A stretch of DNA of 64,000 bases from Aromatoleum toluolicum (lineage in GTDB: Bacteria > Pseudomonadota > Gammaproteobacteria > Burkholderiales > Rhodocyclaceae): assembly GCF_012911005.2 (NCBI RefSeq), contig NZ_WTVS01000022.1, positions 1 through 64,000 on the forward strand, in the 5' to 3' direction. Below, piece after piece: positions 35,594-44,580 of this stretch. Under the pieces are notes generated by a model, which was given only the letters and a program-made list of their open reading frames with translations, was not told the DNA's origin and ran no database searches. Numbering within the stretch: position 1 is the first letter of the stretch; each line of letters starts with the position of its first letter. A program made the position numbers and the translations under genes.

Positions 35594-36538
35594 TCAGAAG
35601 GACTTGCGCAGGTCCATGCCCTGGTACAGGCTCGCAACCTGTTCGGCATAGCCGTTGAACATCAGCGTCGGGCGCTTGCGGAATTCGCCTATCCGTCGCT
35701 CGGTCGCCTGGCTCCAGCGCGGGTGGTCGACGTTCGGGTTCACGTTCGAATAGAAGCCGTACTCGCTCGGCGCGGACTTGTTCCACGCGGTGCGGGGTTC
35801 CTTGTCGACGAGACGGATCGCGACGATGGATTTGGCGCTCTTGAAGCCGTATTTCCACGGCACGACGACGCGCACCGGCGCGCCGTTCTGGTTCGGCAGC
35901 ACCTCCCCGTACAGGCCGAGTGTGAGCAGCGTCAGCGGATGCATCGCCTCGTCCATGCGCAGGCCCTCCGTGTAGGGCCAGTCGAGCACCGGGCGGCGCA
36001 GCATGATTTTCGGGTCGTAGTGGGTGACGAACTCGACGTACTTCGCGCTGCCTTGCGGATCGACCTGCCTGAGCAGCGCTGACAGCGGAAACCCGACCCA
36101 CGGGATCACCATCGACCACGCCTCGACGCAGCGCAGGCGGTAGATGCGTTCCTCGAGCGGCGCGAGCTTGAGCAGCTCGTCGATGTCGAAGGTGCGAGGC
36201 TTGCCGGCCAGCCCCTCGACGCGCACCGTCCACGGACGCACCGCGAGCTTGCCGGCGTTCGCGGCGGGGTCTTCCTTGTCGGTGCCGAATTCGTAGTAGT
36301 TGTTGTAAGTCGTGACCGACTTGTACGGCGTCTGGGGCTCGTCGCTGCTGAAGGGCGAACGCGCCAGCGGACCGAGCTTGGCTGCGGCGGCGCGCGCTTC
36401 GGCTGGAAGTCCGGCCCACATCGCGGCACCGGCGGCGAGTGTCGCACCGGCGCCGACGAGGAAGCGCCGCCGGTCCTCGAACAGGGCTCGCGGGGTGATT
36501 TCCGACGGCAGGATGTCGCTGGGCTTGAGGATTCGCAT
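35594..36538 (-). CDS. msrP: Protein-methionine-sulfoxide reductase catalytic subunit MsrP
   Basis: MsrP is a periplasmic molybdoenzyme that repairs methionine sulfoxide in envelope proteins, taking electrons from the quinone pool through MsrQ. The 314-residue protein starts with a twin-arginine signal ([18 protein letters not shown], residues 22-39). The molybdenum-ligand cysteine is Cys137 in [27 protein letters not shown] and the C-terminal [19 protein letters not shown] are typical. It uses the cofactor made with moeA and mog, both in this window. The upstream gap contains a perfect inverted repeat. Confidence 0.96.
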   Translation of the reverse strand: MRILKPSDILPSEITPRALFEDRRRFLVGAGATLAAGAAMWAGLPAEARAAAAKLGPLARSPFSSDEPQTPYKSVTTYNNYYEFGTDKEDPAANAGKLAVRPWTVRVEGLAGKPRTFDIDELLKLAPLEERIYRLRCVEAWSMVIPWVGFPLSALLRQVDPQGSAKYVEFVTHYDPKIMLRRPVLDWPYTEGLRMDEAMHPLTLLTLGLYGEVLPNQNGAPVRVVVPWKYGFKSAKSIVAIRLVDKEPRTAWNKSAPSEYGFYSNVNPNVDHPRWSQATERRIGEFRKRPTLMFNGYAEQVASLYQGMDLRKSF

Positions 36539-36569
36539 CGCGTCACGTCATGGGGAGAAAGATTGCTCA

Positions 36570-36592
36570 TTCGGCATCTGCATGATGCCGAA
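36570..36592. repeat. Perfect inverted repeat upstream of msrP
   Basis: TTCGGCATC and GATGCCGAA are separated by five bases, giving a 9-bp perfect palindrome 32 bases before the msrP start. Its place in the only gap upstream of msrPQ suggests an operator, but it could also be a hairpin in the 5' leader or part of the end of the anti-sigma transcript. Confidence 0.45.
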
Positions 36593-36638
36593 GTTCCGGT
36601 TGAGTGGGGAATCTGCCCCGCTCGATGCGGGGCGACCG

Positions 36639-37406
36639 TCAGGGCGCGATCTGGTGATAGACGCTGTTCGCGAGCGGCAGCAGCGTGTCGCGGCCGAACT
36701 GGCCGGACAGCGCATAGGCGAAGCGGCCGTCCACCCAGTAGAACACGCCCACTTCGCCCTGCTGCGCGTAGCGGAACGCGGTCGTGCCGGCGCCGTCGTC
36801 GCGCACGCTGAGGTACAGCGTGAGGCGGCGTCCGCCGTCGTTCTCGTACATGAACTGGGCGCTGGGGCCGTCGGTCGCCGGCAGCAGGCGCCCGCCGAGC
36901 AGCGCGAAGCCCTGCTCGCGCAGGTCGGGCAGTTTCACCGGGGCGCCGAGGCGCTTCGTCAGCCAGGCGACGAGATGCTGTTCCTGGTCCGCGCCGACTT
37001 CGACGGGATGGCGGACTTCGGGCGCATACACCGCGTGGGCGACCGCGGCGCGATGCGGCAGGGATGCGAGGGTGTCGCCATCGGGGGCGGAGGTCTGACC
37101 CAGGTGGTAGCCGACACCGGCGCCCGCAAGCGCGCCGACGGTCATCCAGGCGGCAACGGCGGCGAACCGGAGCGTCCGCACGGGGCGGCGCCGTTCGAGC
37201 GAGGCACGCAGGTGTGACGGGACCGGCTCGGCGAGGAGCGGATCGTAGGCGCTGCGCAGCGCTTCGCTATCTGCGCGCCACCCGTCGATGCGCGCGGCGC
37301 GTGTCGGATCCTCGGCCAGCCAGGCGTCGACCTCGGCGCGGCGGGCGGCGTCGAGTCGCCGGTCGACCCAGGCGTGCAGATCGTCTTCGCAGATCGGGCG
37401 TGGCAT
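36639..37406 (-). CDS. Anti-sigma factor, single-pass membrane protein
   Basis: A 255-residue protein with an N-terminal cytosolic part (about 1-75) that resembles anti-sigma domains (MPRPICEDDLHAWVDRRLD, similar to zinc-less RsiW/FecR-type starts), one transmembrane helix (about 80-102, FAAVAAWMTVGALAGAGVGY) and a periplasmic domain. It starts two bases after the sigma gene stop, so it is almost certainly the cognate anti-sigma factor. The HxxxCxxC zinc motif is absent. The periplasmic signal it senses is unknown. Confidence 0.85.
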   Translation of the reverse strand: MPRPICEDDLHAWVDRRLDAARRAEVDAWLAEDPTRAARIDGWRADSEALRSAYDPLLAEPVPSHLRASLERRRPVRTLRFAAVAAWMTVGALAGAGVGYHLGQTSAPDGDTLASLPHRAAVAHAVYAPEVRHPVEVGADQEQHLVAWLTKRLGAPVKLPDLREQGFALLGGRLLPATDGPSAQFMYENDGGRRLTLYLSVRDDGAGTTAFRYAQQGEVGVFYWVDGRFAYALSGQFGRDTLLPLANSVYHQIAP

Positions 37407-37408
37407 GG

Positions 37409-37912
37409 CTATTTCACAACCTTCAGATAGTCGGGTACGGCGGATTGCCCGGCGAGCACCTGACGCAGGCGCTCGCGCGCACGGGACAGGCGCGACATGA
37501 CGGTGCCGATGGGCGTGCCCAGAATGCGGGCGGTGTCCTCGTAGCTCATGTCTTCCAGCGCGACGAGCAGCAGGACTTCACGCTGCTCGGGGGACAGCTG
37601 CTGCAGGGCGCGTTCCAGTTCGCGCAGCTCGATGCCGTCCAGTTGTTGGGGGCGTACCGCGACCTCGGGCAGGTCTTCGGGGGGACGGAAGTCCATGGCG
37701 CCCGCGGCGCGGTACTGGTTCACGAACACGTTGTGCATCATCGTCAGCAACCAGGCGCGCAGGTTGCCCGGGCGCCACAGGCGACCTTTCAGCAGGGCGC
37801 GTTCGAGCGTGTCCTGCACAAGGTCGTCGGCACGTGCGGCGTCGCCCGTCAGGCCGCGCGCATAGCGGCGCAGGCGCGGGATTTCGGCGAGAAGGGCGTC
37901 GTCGGAGAACAT
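37409..37912 (-). CDS. ECF-family RNA polymerase sigma factor
   Basis: A 167-residue sigma factor with only regions 2 and 4. Region 2 (about 10-75) has YARGLTGDAARADDLVQDTLERAL and LRAWLLTMMHNVFVNQYR. Region 4 (about 105-155) has LQQLSPEQREVLLLVALEDMSYEDTARILGTPIGTVMSRLSRAR, a standard helix-turn-helix. The gene pairs with the membrane anti-sigma gene downstream. A small ORF with a good ribosome-binding site ends 12 bases upstream, and a likely ECF-type promoter lies before that. Proximity to msrPQ suggests an envelope-oxidation response, which is inference. Confidence 0.95.
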   Translation of the reverse strand: MFSDDALLAEIPRLRRYARGLTGDAARADDLVQDTLERALLKGRLWRPGNLRAWLLTMMHNVFVNQYRAAGAMDFRPPEDLPEVAVRPQQLDGIELRELERALQQLSPEQREVLLLVALEDMSYEDTARILGTPIGTVMSRLSRARERLRQVLAGQSAVPDYLKVVK

Positions 37913-37924
37913 GCAGGGCGGCGG

Positions 37925-37999
37925 TCAGGGGCGGGCGGTGTGCCAGCCGGTGTTGGTTCCGTCGTCGACGGTGCGGCCGGGCAGGCGGCGCATGTTCAT
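37925..37999 (-). CDS. Small ORF (24 codons) upstream of the ECF sigma gene
   Basis: MNMRRLPGRTVDDGTNTGWH is the first part of a 24-residue ORF ending in TGA 12 bases before the sigma start. GAGGAG lies seven bases before its ATG, which is better than the weak site of the sigma gene itself. It may be a leader peptide that couples translation to the sigma gene, or a small functional peptide. No homologue is known to me; conservation is the test. Confidence 0.45.
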   Translation of the reverse strand: MNMRRLPGRTVDDGTNTGWHTARP

Positions 38000-38030
38000 G
38001 CTCGGGCTCCTCGATGGTGGCTGGTAATGC

Positions 38031-38059
38031 ATGAACAGGCCGGCCGCGGGGTTTATTCC
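38031..38059 (-). promoter_or_regulatory. Putative ECF-type promoter of the sigma operon
   Basis: On the minus strand GGAATAAAC (38059-38051) is followed after about 17 bases by GTTCAT (38036-38031). GGAAT-type -35 boxes are common for autoregulated ECF sigma factors. The position, about 30 bases before the small ORF, fits a promoter. Confidence 0.45.
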
Positions 38060-38130
38060 GCCGCGGCTCCGTCATCCGCCGTCAAGGCGTGTCACGCGGT
38101 CGGGAGCCACGGCGGACGCCAATCTTCGGC

Positions 38131-38136
38131 TAGAAT
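38131..38136 (+). promoter_or_regulatory. Putative -10 box (TAGAAT) of aroG
   Basis: GGCTAGAATCG lies 38 bases before the aroG ATG and resembles the boxes before argA, yggX and alaS. No clear -35. Confidence 0.4.
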
Positions 38137-38173
38137 CGAACGCTTGCCAACGCCACTCTGCAGAGTTTTCGCC

Positions 38174-39259
38174 ATGTCCGCTTCAGTCAAGATCCACATC
38201 GACGACGTCCGCATCAAGGAAATCAAGGAGCTGGTGCCGCCTGCGCACGTGCTGCGCGAGTTTCCGGCGACCCCGAAGTCGGCGGAAGTGGCGTTCGAGG
38301 CGCGTCAGGCGATCCATCGCATCCTGTACGGCGCCGACGATCGGCTGCTGGTCGTGATCGGGCCGTGCTCGATCCATGATCTCGACGCGGCGCTCGAATA
38401 CGGGCGCAAGCTGAAGGCCGAGGCGGCCCGCTTCAAGGACGAACTCCTCGTCGTGATGCGCGTGTATTTCGAGAAGCCGCGCACCACGGTCGGCTGGAAG
38501 GGGCTGATCAACGACCCGTATCTCGACAACAGCTTCCGCATCAACGAAGGCGTGCGCATCGCACGCAAGCTGCTGTGGGAAATCAACGAGATGGGCCTGC
38601 CGGCCGGGACCGAGTTCCTCGACATGATCACGCCCCAGTACATCGGCGACCTGATCTCGTGGGGGGCGATCGGCGCGCGCACGACCGAGAGCCAGGTGCA
38701 CCGCGAGCTCGCGTCGGGGCTGTCGTGCCCGGTCGGGTTCAAGAACGGCACCGACGGCAACGTGAAGATCGCCGTCGATGCGATCAAGGCCGCGCAGTCG
38801 CCGCACCATTTCCTGTCGGTGACCAAGGCGGGGCATTCGGCGATCGTTTCGACGATGGGCAACGAGGATTGCCACGTGATCCTGCGCGGCGGCAAGGCGC
38901 CGAACTACGATGCGGCGAGTGTCGACGCGGCATGCAGGGAACTGGCGGCGTCGGGGGTGCCGGGCAAGGTCATGATCGACTTCTCGCATGCCAATAGCCG
39001 CAAGCAGCACCGGCTGCAGATCGACGTCGCGCGCGATGTCGGCGCGCAGATGGCTGCGGGCGAGGACCGCATCATCGGCGTCATGGTCGAGTCGCACCTG
39101 AAGGACGGGCGCCAGGATCTGGTGCCGGGCAAGGAGCTCGAGTACGGCAAGAGCATCACCGATGCGTGCATCGGCTGGGAGGACAGCGTTACGGTTCTCG
39201 AGATCCTTGCCGAGGCGGTGCGCCAGCGGCGCGTGAGCCACGGCGCCGATCTGGAGTAA
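38174..39259 (+). CDS. aroG: 3-deoxy-7-phosphoheptulonate synthase, class I (AroG type)
   Basis: DAHP synthase condenses phosphoenolpyruvate and erythrose-4-phosphate, the entry step of the shikimate pathway. The 361-residue protein has LLVVIGPCSIHDLDAALEYG (the metal cysteine in GPCSIHD), VYFEKPRTTVGWKGLINDP, GARTTESQVHRELASGLSCPVGFKNGT and MIDFSHANSRK. This is the class I-alpha, E. coli-like type that is usually inhibited by an aromatic amino acid; phenylalanine is most likely, but the isozyme cannot be fixed from sequence. It is monocistronic and divergent from the sigma operon. Confidence 0.95.
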   Translation: MSASVKIHIDDVRIKEIKELVPPAHVLREFPATPKSAEVAFEARQAIHRILYGADDRLLVVIGPCSIHDLDAALEYGRKLKAEAARFKDELLVVMRVYFEKPRTTVGWKGLINDPYLDNSFRINEGVRIARKLLWEINEMGLPAGTEFLDMITPQYIGDLISWGAIGARTTESQVHRELASGLSCPVGFKNGTDGNVKIAVDAIKAAQSPHHFLSVTKAGHSAIVSTMGNEDCHVILRGGKAPNYDAASVDAACRELAASGVPGKVMIDFSHANSRKQHRLQIDVARDVGAQMAAGEDRIIGVMVESHLKDGRQDLVPGKELEYGKSITDACIGWEDSVTVLEILAEAVRQRRVSHGADLE

Positions 39260-39328
39260 GGCGGGTTTCCGCGCCGGTGTGGTCCGGCGCGGCTAGATGA
39301 TTCGGTCTCTCCGGGCGGCCCGTCCGGG

Positions 39329-39880
39329 TCAGGCGTTCTTGCGCTTCTGCCACAGCACGTCGCCGCGGCCGCCGGCACGGTTGAGCACGCGGCCGAGCAC
39401 GAACAGCAGGTCCGAGAGGCGGTTCAGGTACTGGCGCGGACCGTCATTCACCGCCTCTTCGAGCGCCAGCGCGACGAGCGCGCGTTCGGCGCGCCGGCAC
39501 ACCGTGCGTGCGTGATGCGCGAGCGCGGCGGGACGGGTGCCGCCGGGCAGGATGAAGTCCTTGAGCGGCTCCAGAGGTTCGTTGAGGCGGTCGAGTTCCT
39601 GTTCGAGCTTCTCGACCTGCTTCGTCGTGATCATGCTCATGCCCGGGATGCACACTTCGCCGCCGAGGTCGAAGAGGTCATGCTGCGCGTCGGTCAGCAG
39701 CGAGCGCACGTCTTCGGGCAGTTCCTCGCACAGCAGCACGCCGATGGCGGCATTGAGTTCATCGACTTCCCCGAGGGCATGGATGCGCAGGCTGTTCTTC
39801 GACACGCGCTTGCCGTCGCCCAGTCCGGTGGTGCCGGCGTCGCCGGTGCGGGTGTAGATCTTCGAAAGTCGATGTCCCAT
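39329..39880 (-). CDS. Cob(I)yrinic acid a,c-diamide adenosyltransferase, PduO type
   Basis: An ATP:cob(I)alamin adenosyltransferase that makes adenosylcobalamin. The 183-residue protein is the PduO type: KIYTRTGDAGTTGLGDGKRV at the N-terminus, GEVDELNAAIGVL, and RRAERALVAL plus YLNRLSDLLFVLGRVLNR at the C-terminus. No other cobalamin gene is nearby, so it may simply supply coenzyme to enzymes encoded elsewhere, for example methylmalonyl-CoA mutase. It converges on aroG and is divergent from alaS. Confidence 0.95.
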   Translation of the reverse strand: MGHRLSKIYTRTGDAGTTGLGDGKRVSKNSLRIHALGEVDELNAAIGVLLCEELPEDVRSLLTDAQHDLFDLGGEVCIPGMSMITTKQVEKLEQELDRLNEPLEPLKDFILPGGTRPAALAHHARTVCRRAERALVALALEEAVNDGPRQYLNRLSDLLFVLGRVLNRAGGRGDVLWQKRKNA

Positions 39881-39997
39881 GGGGTTGATCCGTTATTTTG
39901 AGCTGGAAGGACCGAAATTATAGGCGATGGCCGCGCTGCGCATGGCGCCGGGCTTCGCCTGCGTCCGTTTCATCGGCTTACCGGGCAGGCATCGGTT

Positions 39998-40003
39998 AGA
40001 ATC
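39998..40003 (+). promoter_or_regulatory. Putative -10 box (TAGAAT) of alaS
   Basis: GGTTAGAATCG lies 55 bases before the alaS start in the divergent gap. It matches the recurring TAGAAT core. The -35 is not evident. Confidence 0.4.
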
Positions 40004-40057
40004 GTCGCTTCCGAACGACGCGGCGCCGATGCGGGGCCGCACAACCGAATGCCAGCC

Positions 40058-42679
40058 ATGAAAAGCGCCGAAATCCGCGAGAAATTCCTCAAGTTCTTCG
40101 AGTCGAAAAGCCACCAGATCGTTGCCTCCAGTTCGCTGGTGCCGCACGAGGATCCCACCCTGCTGTTCACCAACGCGGGGATGAACCAGTTCAAGGACGT
40201 GTTCCTCGGCTTCGACAAGCGTCCTTACTCGCGCGCGACGACCTCGCAGAAATGCGTGCGCGCCGGTGGCAAGCACAACGACCTCGAGAACGTCGGCTAC
40301 ACGGCGCGGCATCACACCTTCTTCGAAATGCTGGGCAACTTCAGCTTCGGCGATTACTTCAAGCGCGACGCGATCGCCTACGCGTGGGAGCTGCTGACCG
40401 GGGAATTCAAGCTGCCGAAGGACAAGCTGTGGGTCACGGTGTACGCCGAGGACGACGAGGCCTACGACATCTGGACCAAGGAAGTGGGTGTGCCGGCCGA
40501 GCGCGTGATCCGCATCGGCGACAACAAGGGCGCGCGCTACGCGTCGGACAATTTCTGGATGATGGGCGACACCGGCCCCTGCGGTCCGTGCACCGAGATC
40601 TTCTTCGACCACGGCCCCGAGATCTGGGGCGGTCCCCCGGGATCGCCCGACGAGGACGGCGACCGCTACATCGAGATCTGGAACAACGTGTTCATGCAGT
40701 TCAACCGCGACGAGGCGGGCGTGATGCATCCGCTGCCCAAGCCGAGCGTGGACACCGGCATGGGTCTCGAGCGCATCTCGGCGGTGCTGCAGCACGTGCA
40801 TAGCAACTACGAGATCGACCTGTTCCAGAACCTGATCAAGGCGGCGGCGCGCGAGACGAAGGTCGCGGACCTCGACAGCCCGAGCCTGAAGGTGCTGGCC
40901 GACCACATCCGCGCCTGTTCCTTCCTGATCGCCGATGGCGTGATTCCCGGCAACGAGGGGCGCGGCTACGTGCTGCGCCGGATCATCCGCCGTGCGATCC
41001 GTCACGGCTACAAGCTGGGCGCGCGGGCTGCATTTTTCCACCGCCTCGTGGCGGATCTGGTCGCCGAGATGGGCGAAGCCTATCCCGATCTGAAGGCCGC
41101 ACAGGGGCGCGTCGCCGAGATCCTCAAGCAGGAAGAGGACCGCTTCTTCGCGACGATCGAGAACGGCATGGCCATCCTCGAAGCCGAGCTGGCGGCGATG
41201 GCGGCGGCCGACGTCAAGGTGTTCAACGGAGAGATGGCGTTCAAGCTGCATGACACCTACGGCTTCCCGCTGGACCTGACCGCGGACGTCTGCCGCGAGC
41301 GCGACGTGACCGTCGATGCGGTCGCCTTCGACGCGGCGATGACGCGCCAGAAGGAGCAGGCGCGCGCGGCGGGCAAGTTCAAGATGGCGGCGAACCTCGA
41401 CTACGACGGTCCGGCGACGACCTTCCACGGCTACGAGCGGCTGGAGGAGCGCGGCAACGTGCTGGCGCTGTACAGGGATGGGGCGCCGGTCAATGAGCTG
41501 GTCGAGGGCGAGATCGGCGTCGTGGTGCTGGACGACACGCCGTTCTATGCCGAGTCGGGCGGCCAGGTCGGCGACCGCGGCGAGCTGCGCGGCGCGGCGG
41601 GGATCTTTGCGGTCGAGGACACGCAGAAGATCCAGGCCACGGTGTTCGGCCATCACGGCGTGGTGAAGACGGGCCGGCTGTCGGTCGGGCAGGGGGTGAC
41701 GGCGAAGGTTGATGCGGCGGCGCGTGCGCGCACGCAGCGCAATCACTCGGTCACACACCTGATGCACAAGGCGCTGCGCGAGGTGCTGGGCGCGCACGTG
41801 CAGCAGAAGGGTTCGCAGGTCGATCCGGACAAGACGCGTTTCGACTTCGCGCACACCGCGCCGATGACGGCGGAGGAGATCCGCGAGGTGGAGGAGATCG
41901 TCAATGCCGAGATCCTCGCCAATGCGGCGACCGATGCGCGCGTGATGCCGATCGAGGATGCTCAGAAGACGGGCGCGATGATGCTCTTCGGCGAGAAGTA
42001 CGGCGACGAGGTGCGGGTGATGACGATCGGTTCGACGCGGGAGCTGTGCGGCGGCACGCACGTCGCACGGACCGGTGATATCGGGCTGTTCAAGGTCCTG
42101 TCGGAGGGCGGTGTCGCGGCCGGGGTGCGCCGGATCGAGGCGGTGACGGGCGAGCTGGCGCTGCAGTACGTGCAGGAGCAGGAGCGGCGCGTGCAGGGCG
42201 TGGCGGCGTTGTTGAAGACTCAGCCGGACGAGGTCGCCGAGCGTGTCGCGGCGGTGCTGGACAATGTGCGTGCACTGGAGAAGGAGCTGGCGCGCCTGAA
42301 GTCGAAGCTGGCGGCGAGCCAGGGCGACGACCTGGTGTCGCAGGCGACCGACGTGAAGGGCATCAAGGTGCTGGCGGCGATGCTGGACGGTGCCGACGTG
42401 CCGACGCTGCGCGAGACGATGGACAAGCTGAAGGACAAGCTGAAGTCGGCGGCGATCGTGCTGGCCTCGGCGGCCGACGGCAAGGTGAGCCTGATTGCGG
42501 GCGTGACGGCGGACCAGACGGGCAAGGTGAAGGCTGGCGAACTGGTGAACTTCGTCGCACAGCAGGTCGGCGGCAAGGGTGGCGGGCGGCCGGACATGGC
42601 GCAGGCGGGCGGCACCGAGCCGTCGAAGCTGCCGGCGGCTCTGGCGGGCGTCGCGGACTGGGTGGCGGGTAAGTTGTAA
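40058..42679 (+). CDS. alaS: Alanyl-tRNA synthetase
   Basis: AlaRS charges tRNA-Ala and edits mischarged serine or glycine. The 873-residue protein has the class II catalytic core at the N-terminus ([19 protein letters not shown], and motif 3 [10 protein letters not shown]), an editing domain with the zinc ligands HSVTHLMH and CGGTHV, and a C-terminal C-Ala domain. I chose the ATG at 40058 ([10 protein letters not shown]), the usual AlaRS start, over one three codons upstream. A terminator follows 32 bases after the stop. Confidence 0.97.
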   Translation: MKSAEIREKFLKFFESKSHQIVASSSLVPHEDPTLLFTNAGMNQFKDVFLGFDKRPYSRATTSQKCVRAGGKHNDLENVGYTARHHTFFEMLGNFSFGDYFKRDAIAYAWELLTGEFKLPKDKLWVTVYAEDDEAYDIWTKEVGVPAERVIRIGDNKGARYASDNFWMMGDTGPCGPCTEIFFDHGPEIWGGPPGSPDEDGDRYIEIWNNVFMQFNRDEAGVMHPLPKPSVDTGMGLERISAVLQHVHSNYEIDLFQNLIKAAARETKVADLDSPSLKVLADHIRACSFLIADGVIPGNEGRGYVLRRIIRRAIRHGYKLGARAAFFHRLVADLVAEMGEAYPDLKAAQGRVAEILKQEEDRFFATIENGMAILEAELAAMAAADVKVFNGEMAFKLHDTYGFPLDLTADVCRERDVTVDAVAFDAAMTRQKEQARAAGKFKMAANLDYDGPATTFHGYERLEERGNVLALYRDGAPVNELVEGEIGVVVLDDTPFYAESGGQVGDRGELRGAAGIFAVEDTQKIQATVFGHHGVVKTGRLSVGQGVTAKVDAAARARTQRNHSVTHLMHKALREVLGAHVQQKGSQVDPDKTRFDFAHTAPMTAEEIREVEEIVNAEILANAATDARVMPIEDAQKTGAMMLFGEKYGDEVRVMTIGSTRELCGGTHVARTGDIGLFKVLSEGGVAAGVRRIEAVTGELALQYVQEQERRVQGVAALLKTQPDEVAERVAAVLDNVRALEKELARLKSKLAASQGDDLVSQATDVKGIKVLAAMLDGADVPTLRETMDKLKDKLKSAAIVLASAADGKVSLIAGVTADQTGKVKAGELVNFVAQQVGGKGGGRPDMAQAGGTEPSKLPAALAGVADWVAGKL

Positions 42680-42710
42680 GCCGCGGCTCGACGCTTTTGG
42701 GCTTGATCTG

Positions 42711-42753
42711 AAGAGCCCCGTCGGTCTTTGGCCGGCGGGGCTCTTGTGTTTTT
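42711..42753 (+). terminator. Intrinsic terminator of alaS
   Basis: AAGAGCCCCG pairs with CGGGGCTCTT, with a second inner pairing CCG/CGG in the loop, followed by GTGTTTTT. Confidence 0.85.
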
Positions 42754-42787
42754 CGGGGCGCGGCTTGTTTGCGTGCGGGACTCCGTG

Positions 42788-42968
42788 GGCGTCGTCGTCG
42801 CCTTTCCCCTCCGGGCAGACGTTCGCGGCCTTTGGCTTCCCGCCGGCCAGCGGGGGCGTCGGCGCAAACTCGGGCGCTGCGCGCCCTCAGACATGCGCCG
42901 CCGTTTTCCCCCGCAACGGCCCGGCCGGCGGCGCTCGCGACAGCCCTGCGGGGGAAGGCGACGACGCC
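42788..42968. repeat. Large nested palindromic element in the alaS-algC gap
   Basis: The outer arms GGCGTCGTCGTCGCC and GGCGACGACGCC, each next to a CCCC/GGGG tract, are inverted copies about 150 bases apart. Inside them a second inverted pair rich in GCCGG (left CGCCGGCC, right GGCCGGCG) encloses a small hairpin GGGCG/CGCCC. The stretch is 181 bases and non-coding as far as I can tell. It looks like a dispersed, non-autonomous repeat. Confidence 0.6.
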
Positions 42969-43000
42969 TGGCGTGGTGCAGGTGCCTGACGATGGTGAAT

Positions 43001-43089
43001 GTAGGGCGGGAGAAGCCGAAAGCGCATCCCGCCGACCCGGCGTCAATCAACACACAGTGAAGGCGGGATTCGCTGCGCTGCTCCCGCCC
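43001..43089. repeat. Inverted pair of GGCGGGA...TCCCGCC repeats
   Basis: Two imperfect palindromes, GGGCGGGAGAAGCCGAAAGC (43004 onward, closing with CATCCCGCC) and GGCGGGATTCGCTGCGCTGC (43062 onward, closing with TCCCGCC), are inverted relative to each other. The pattern resembles the small REP-like intergenic repeats of betaproteobacteria. It lies in the same gap as the element at 42788. Confidence 0.6.
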
Positions 43090-43111
43090 GACGGCGCTGT
43101 CGTCCGGCAGA

Positions 43112-43156
43112 AAGGAAAAGGCCCCGATCCCGGCATTTTCCGGCGATCGGGGCCTT
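43112..43156 (-). terminator. Intrinsic terminator of the phosphomannomutase gene
   Basis: On the minus strand AAGGCCCCGATC pairs with GATCGGGGCCTT, with CCGG/CCGG pairing inside the loop, followed by TTTTCCTTTCT. Confidence 0.85.
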
Positions 43157-43188
43157 GTGTTTGTTGTTATTGTTGTTATCGGATGTTC

Positions 43189-44580
43189 TTAGAACGGCAG
43201 CTTGAGGCCGGGCCAGACTTGGTCGATCGCGCTGCGGAAGGCATTCTGGATGCGTGCGATCGCGGTCTCGTTGTCCGCTTCGAATCGTAGCACGACCACC
43301 GGCGTCGTGTTCGACGGACGCGCGAGTCCGAAGCCGTCGGCGTATTCGACACGTACGCCGTCGAGGGTGATGATTTCGGTGGCGCCGTCGAAGCGGGCGG
43401 CTTCCTTGAGGCGGCGCACGAGTTCGAAGGGTTCGCCCTCGGCCATCTTGATGTTGAGCTCCGGCGTGCTCAGCGCATCGGGCAGGCCCTTCAGCACGGC
43501 GCTGGGGTCGGCGTGGCGCGACAGGATCTCGAGCAGGCGGGCGCCGGCGTAGAGGCCGTCGTCGAAGCCGAACCAGCGTTCCTTGAAGAACACGTGGCCG
43601 CTCATCTCGCCGGCGAGCGGAGCGCCGGTTTCCTTGAGCTTGGCTTTCACGAGGGCGTGGCCGGTCTGCCACATCGTCGGCTTGCCGCCGTGCTGGCGCA
43701 CCCAGCCGGCGAGGTTGCGGGTGCATTTGACGTCGTAGATGATCTCGCCGCCCGGCACCCGTGACAGCACATCGGCCGCGAACAGCATCAGTTGGCGGTC
43801 GGGGTAGATGATTTCGCCGTCCTTGGTGACGACGCCGAGGCGATCGCCGTCGCCGTCGAAGGCGAGGCCCAGTTCGGCATCGGTTTCCTTCAGGGCGCGG
43901 ACCACGTCCTGCAGGTTCTCGGGCTTGGACGGGTCGGGGTGGTGGTTTGGGAAGGTGCCGTCGACCTCGCAGAAGAGTTCGACGGTTTCGCAGCCGAGGC
44001 GGCGGAAGAGTTCGGGAGCGACGGCGCCGGCGACGCCGTTGCCGCAGTCGATGACGATCTTCATCGGGCGGGCGAGCTTGACGTCGGAGACGATGCGTTC
44101 GAGGTAGGCATCGACGACGTTCTCCTGACGGAGCTGGCCGGCGCCGTGCGCGAGGTCGTTGTCGGCGATGCGGCGGCGCAGATCCTGGATCAGGGGGCCG
44201 TACAGCGTCTGGCCGCCCAGCACCATCTTCAGGCCGTTATAGTCGGGCGGGTTGTGGCTGCCGGTGACGCTGACGCAGGAGTCGGTGCCGAGCTGGTAGG
44301 CGGCGAAGTAGGTGAGCGGGGTGGGCACGCAGCCGATGTCGACGACGTCGACGCCGGCGGCGCGGATACCGTCGGACAGTGCGCCGGCGAGCTCGGGGCC
44401 GGACAGGCGTCCGTCGCGGCCGACGGCGATCGCGCGCTGGCCGCGCGCCACGGCTTCCGAGGCGAGGGCGTGGCCGATGGCGCGCACGGCGTCCGCGGTG
44501 AGGGTGCGGTCGACGATGCCGCGGATGTCGTAGGCCTTGAAGATTTCAGCTGCCGGGACGGCGTAGGAGGTCGAAGTCAT
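43189..44580 (-). CDS. Phosphomannomutase/phosphoglucomutase (AlgC/ManB type)
   Basis: An alpha-D-phosphohexomutase that interconverts mannose-6-P/mannose-1-P and glucose-6-P/glucose-1-P, feeding LPS and exopolysaccharide sugar-nucleotide pools. The 463-residue protein has the phosphoserine loop SVTGSHNPPDYNGLK (Ser108), the metal loop DGDGDR near 242, the sugar-binding GEMSGH, and the C-terminal phosphate-binding loop RPSNTTP. AlgC-type enzymes are usually bifunctional, which is why both activities are named. The ATG at 44580 was chosen over a 44-codon upstream extension. A strong terminator follows. Confidence 0.94.
   Translation of the reverse strand: MTSTSYAVPAAEIFKAYDIRGIVDRTLTADAVRAIGHALASEAVARGQRAIAVGRDGRLSGPELAGALSDGIRAAGVDVVDIGCVPTPLTYFAAYQLGTDSCVSVTGSHNPPDYNGLKMVLGGQTLYGPLIQDLRRRIADNDLAHGAGQLRQENVVDAYLERIVSDVKLARPMKIVIDCGNGVAGAVAPELFRRLGCETVELFCEVDGTFPNHHPDPSKPENLQDVVRALKETDAELGLAFDGDGDRLGVVTKDGEIIYPDRQLMLFAADVLSRVPGGEIIYDVKCTRNLAGWVRQHGGKPTMWQTGHALVKAKLKETGAPLAGEMSGHVFFKERWFGFDDGLYAGARLLEILSRHADPSAVLKGLPDALSTPELNIKMAEGEPFELVRRLKEAARFDGATEIITLDGVRVEYADGFGLARPSNTTPVVVLRFEADNETAIARIQNAFRSAIDQVWPGLKLPF

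Noticed and set aside
39893-42061. 722-codon minus-strand open frame opposite alaS
   Set aside because: Antisense shadow of alaS; composition only.
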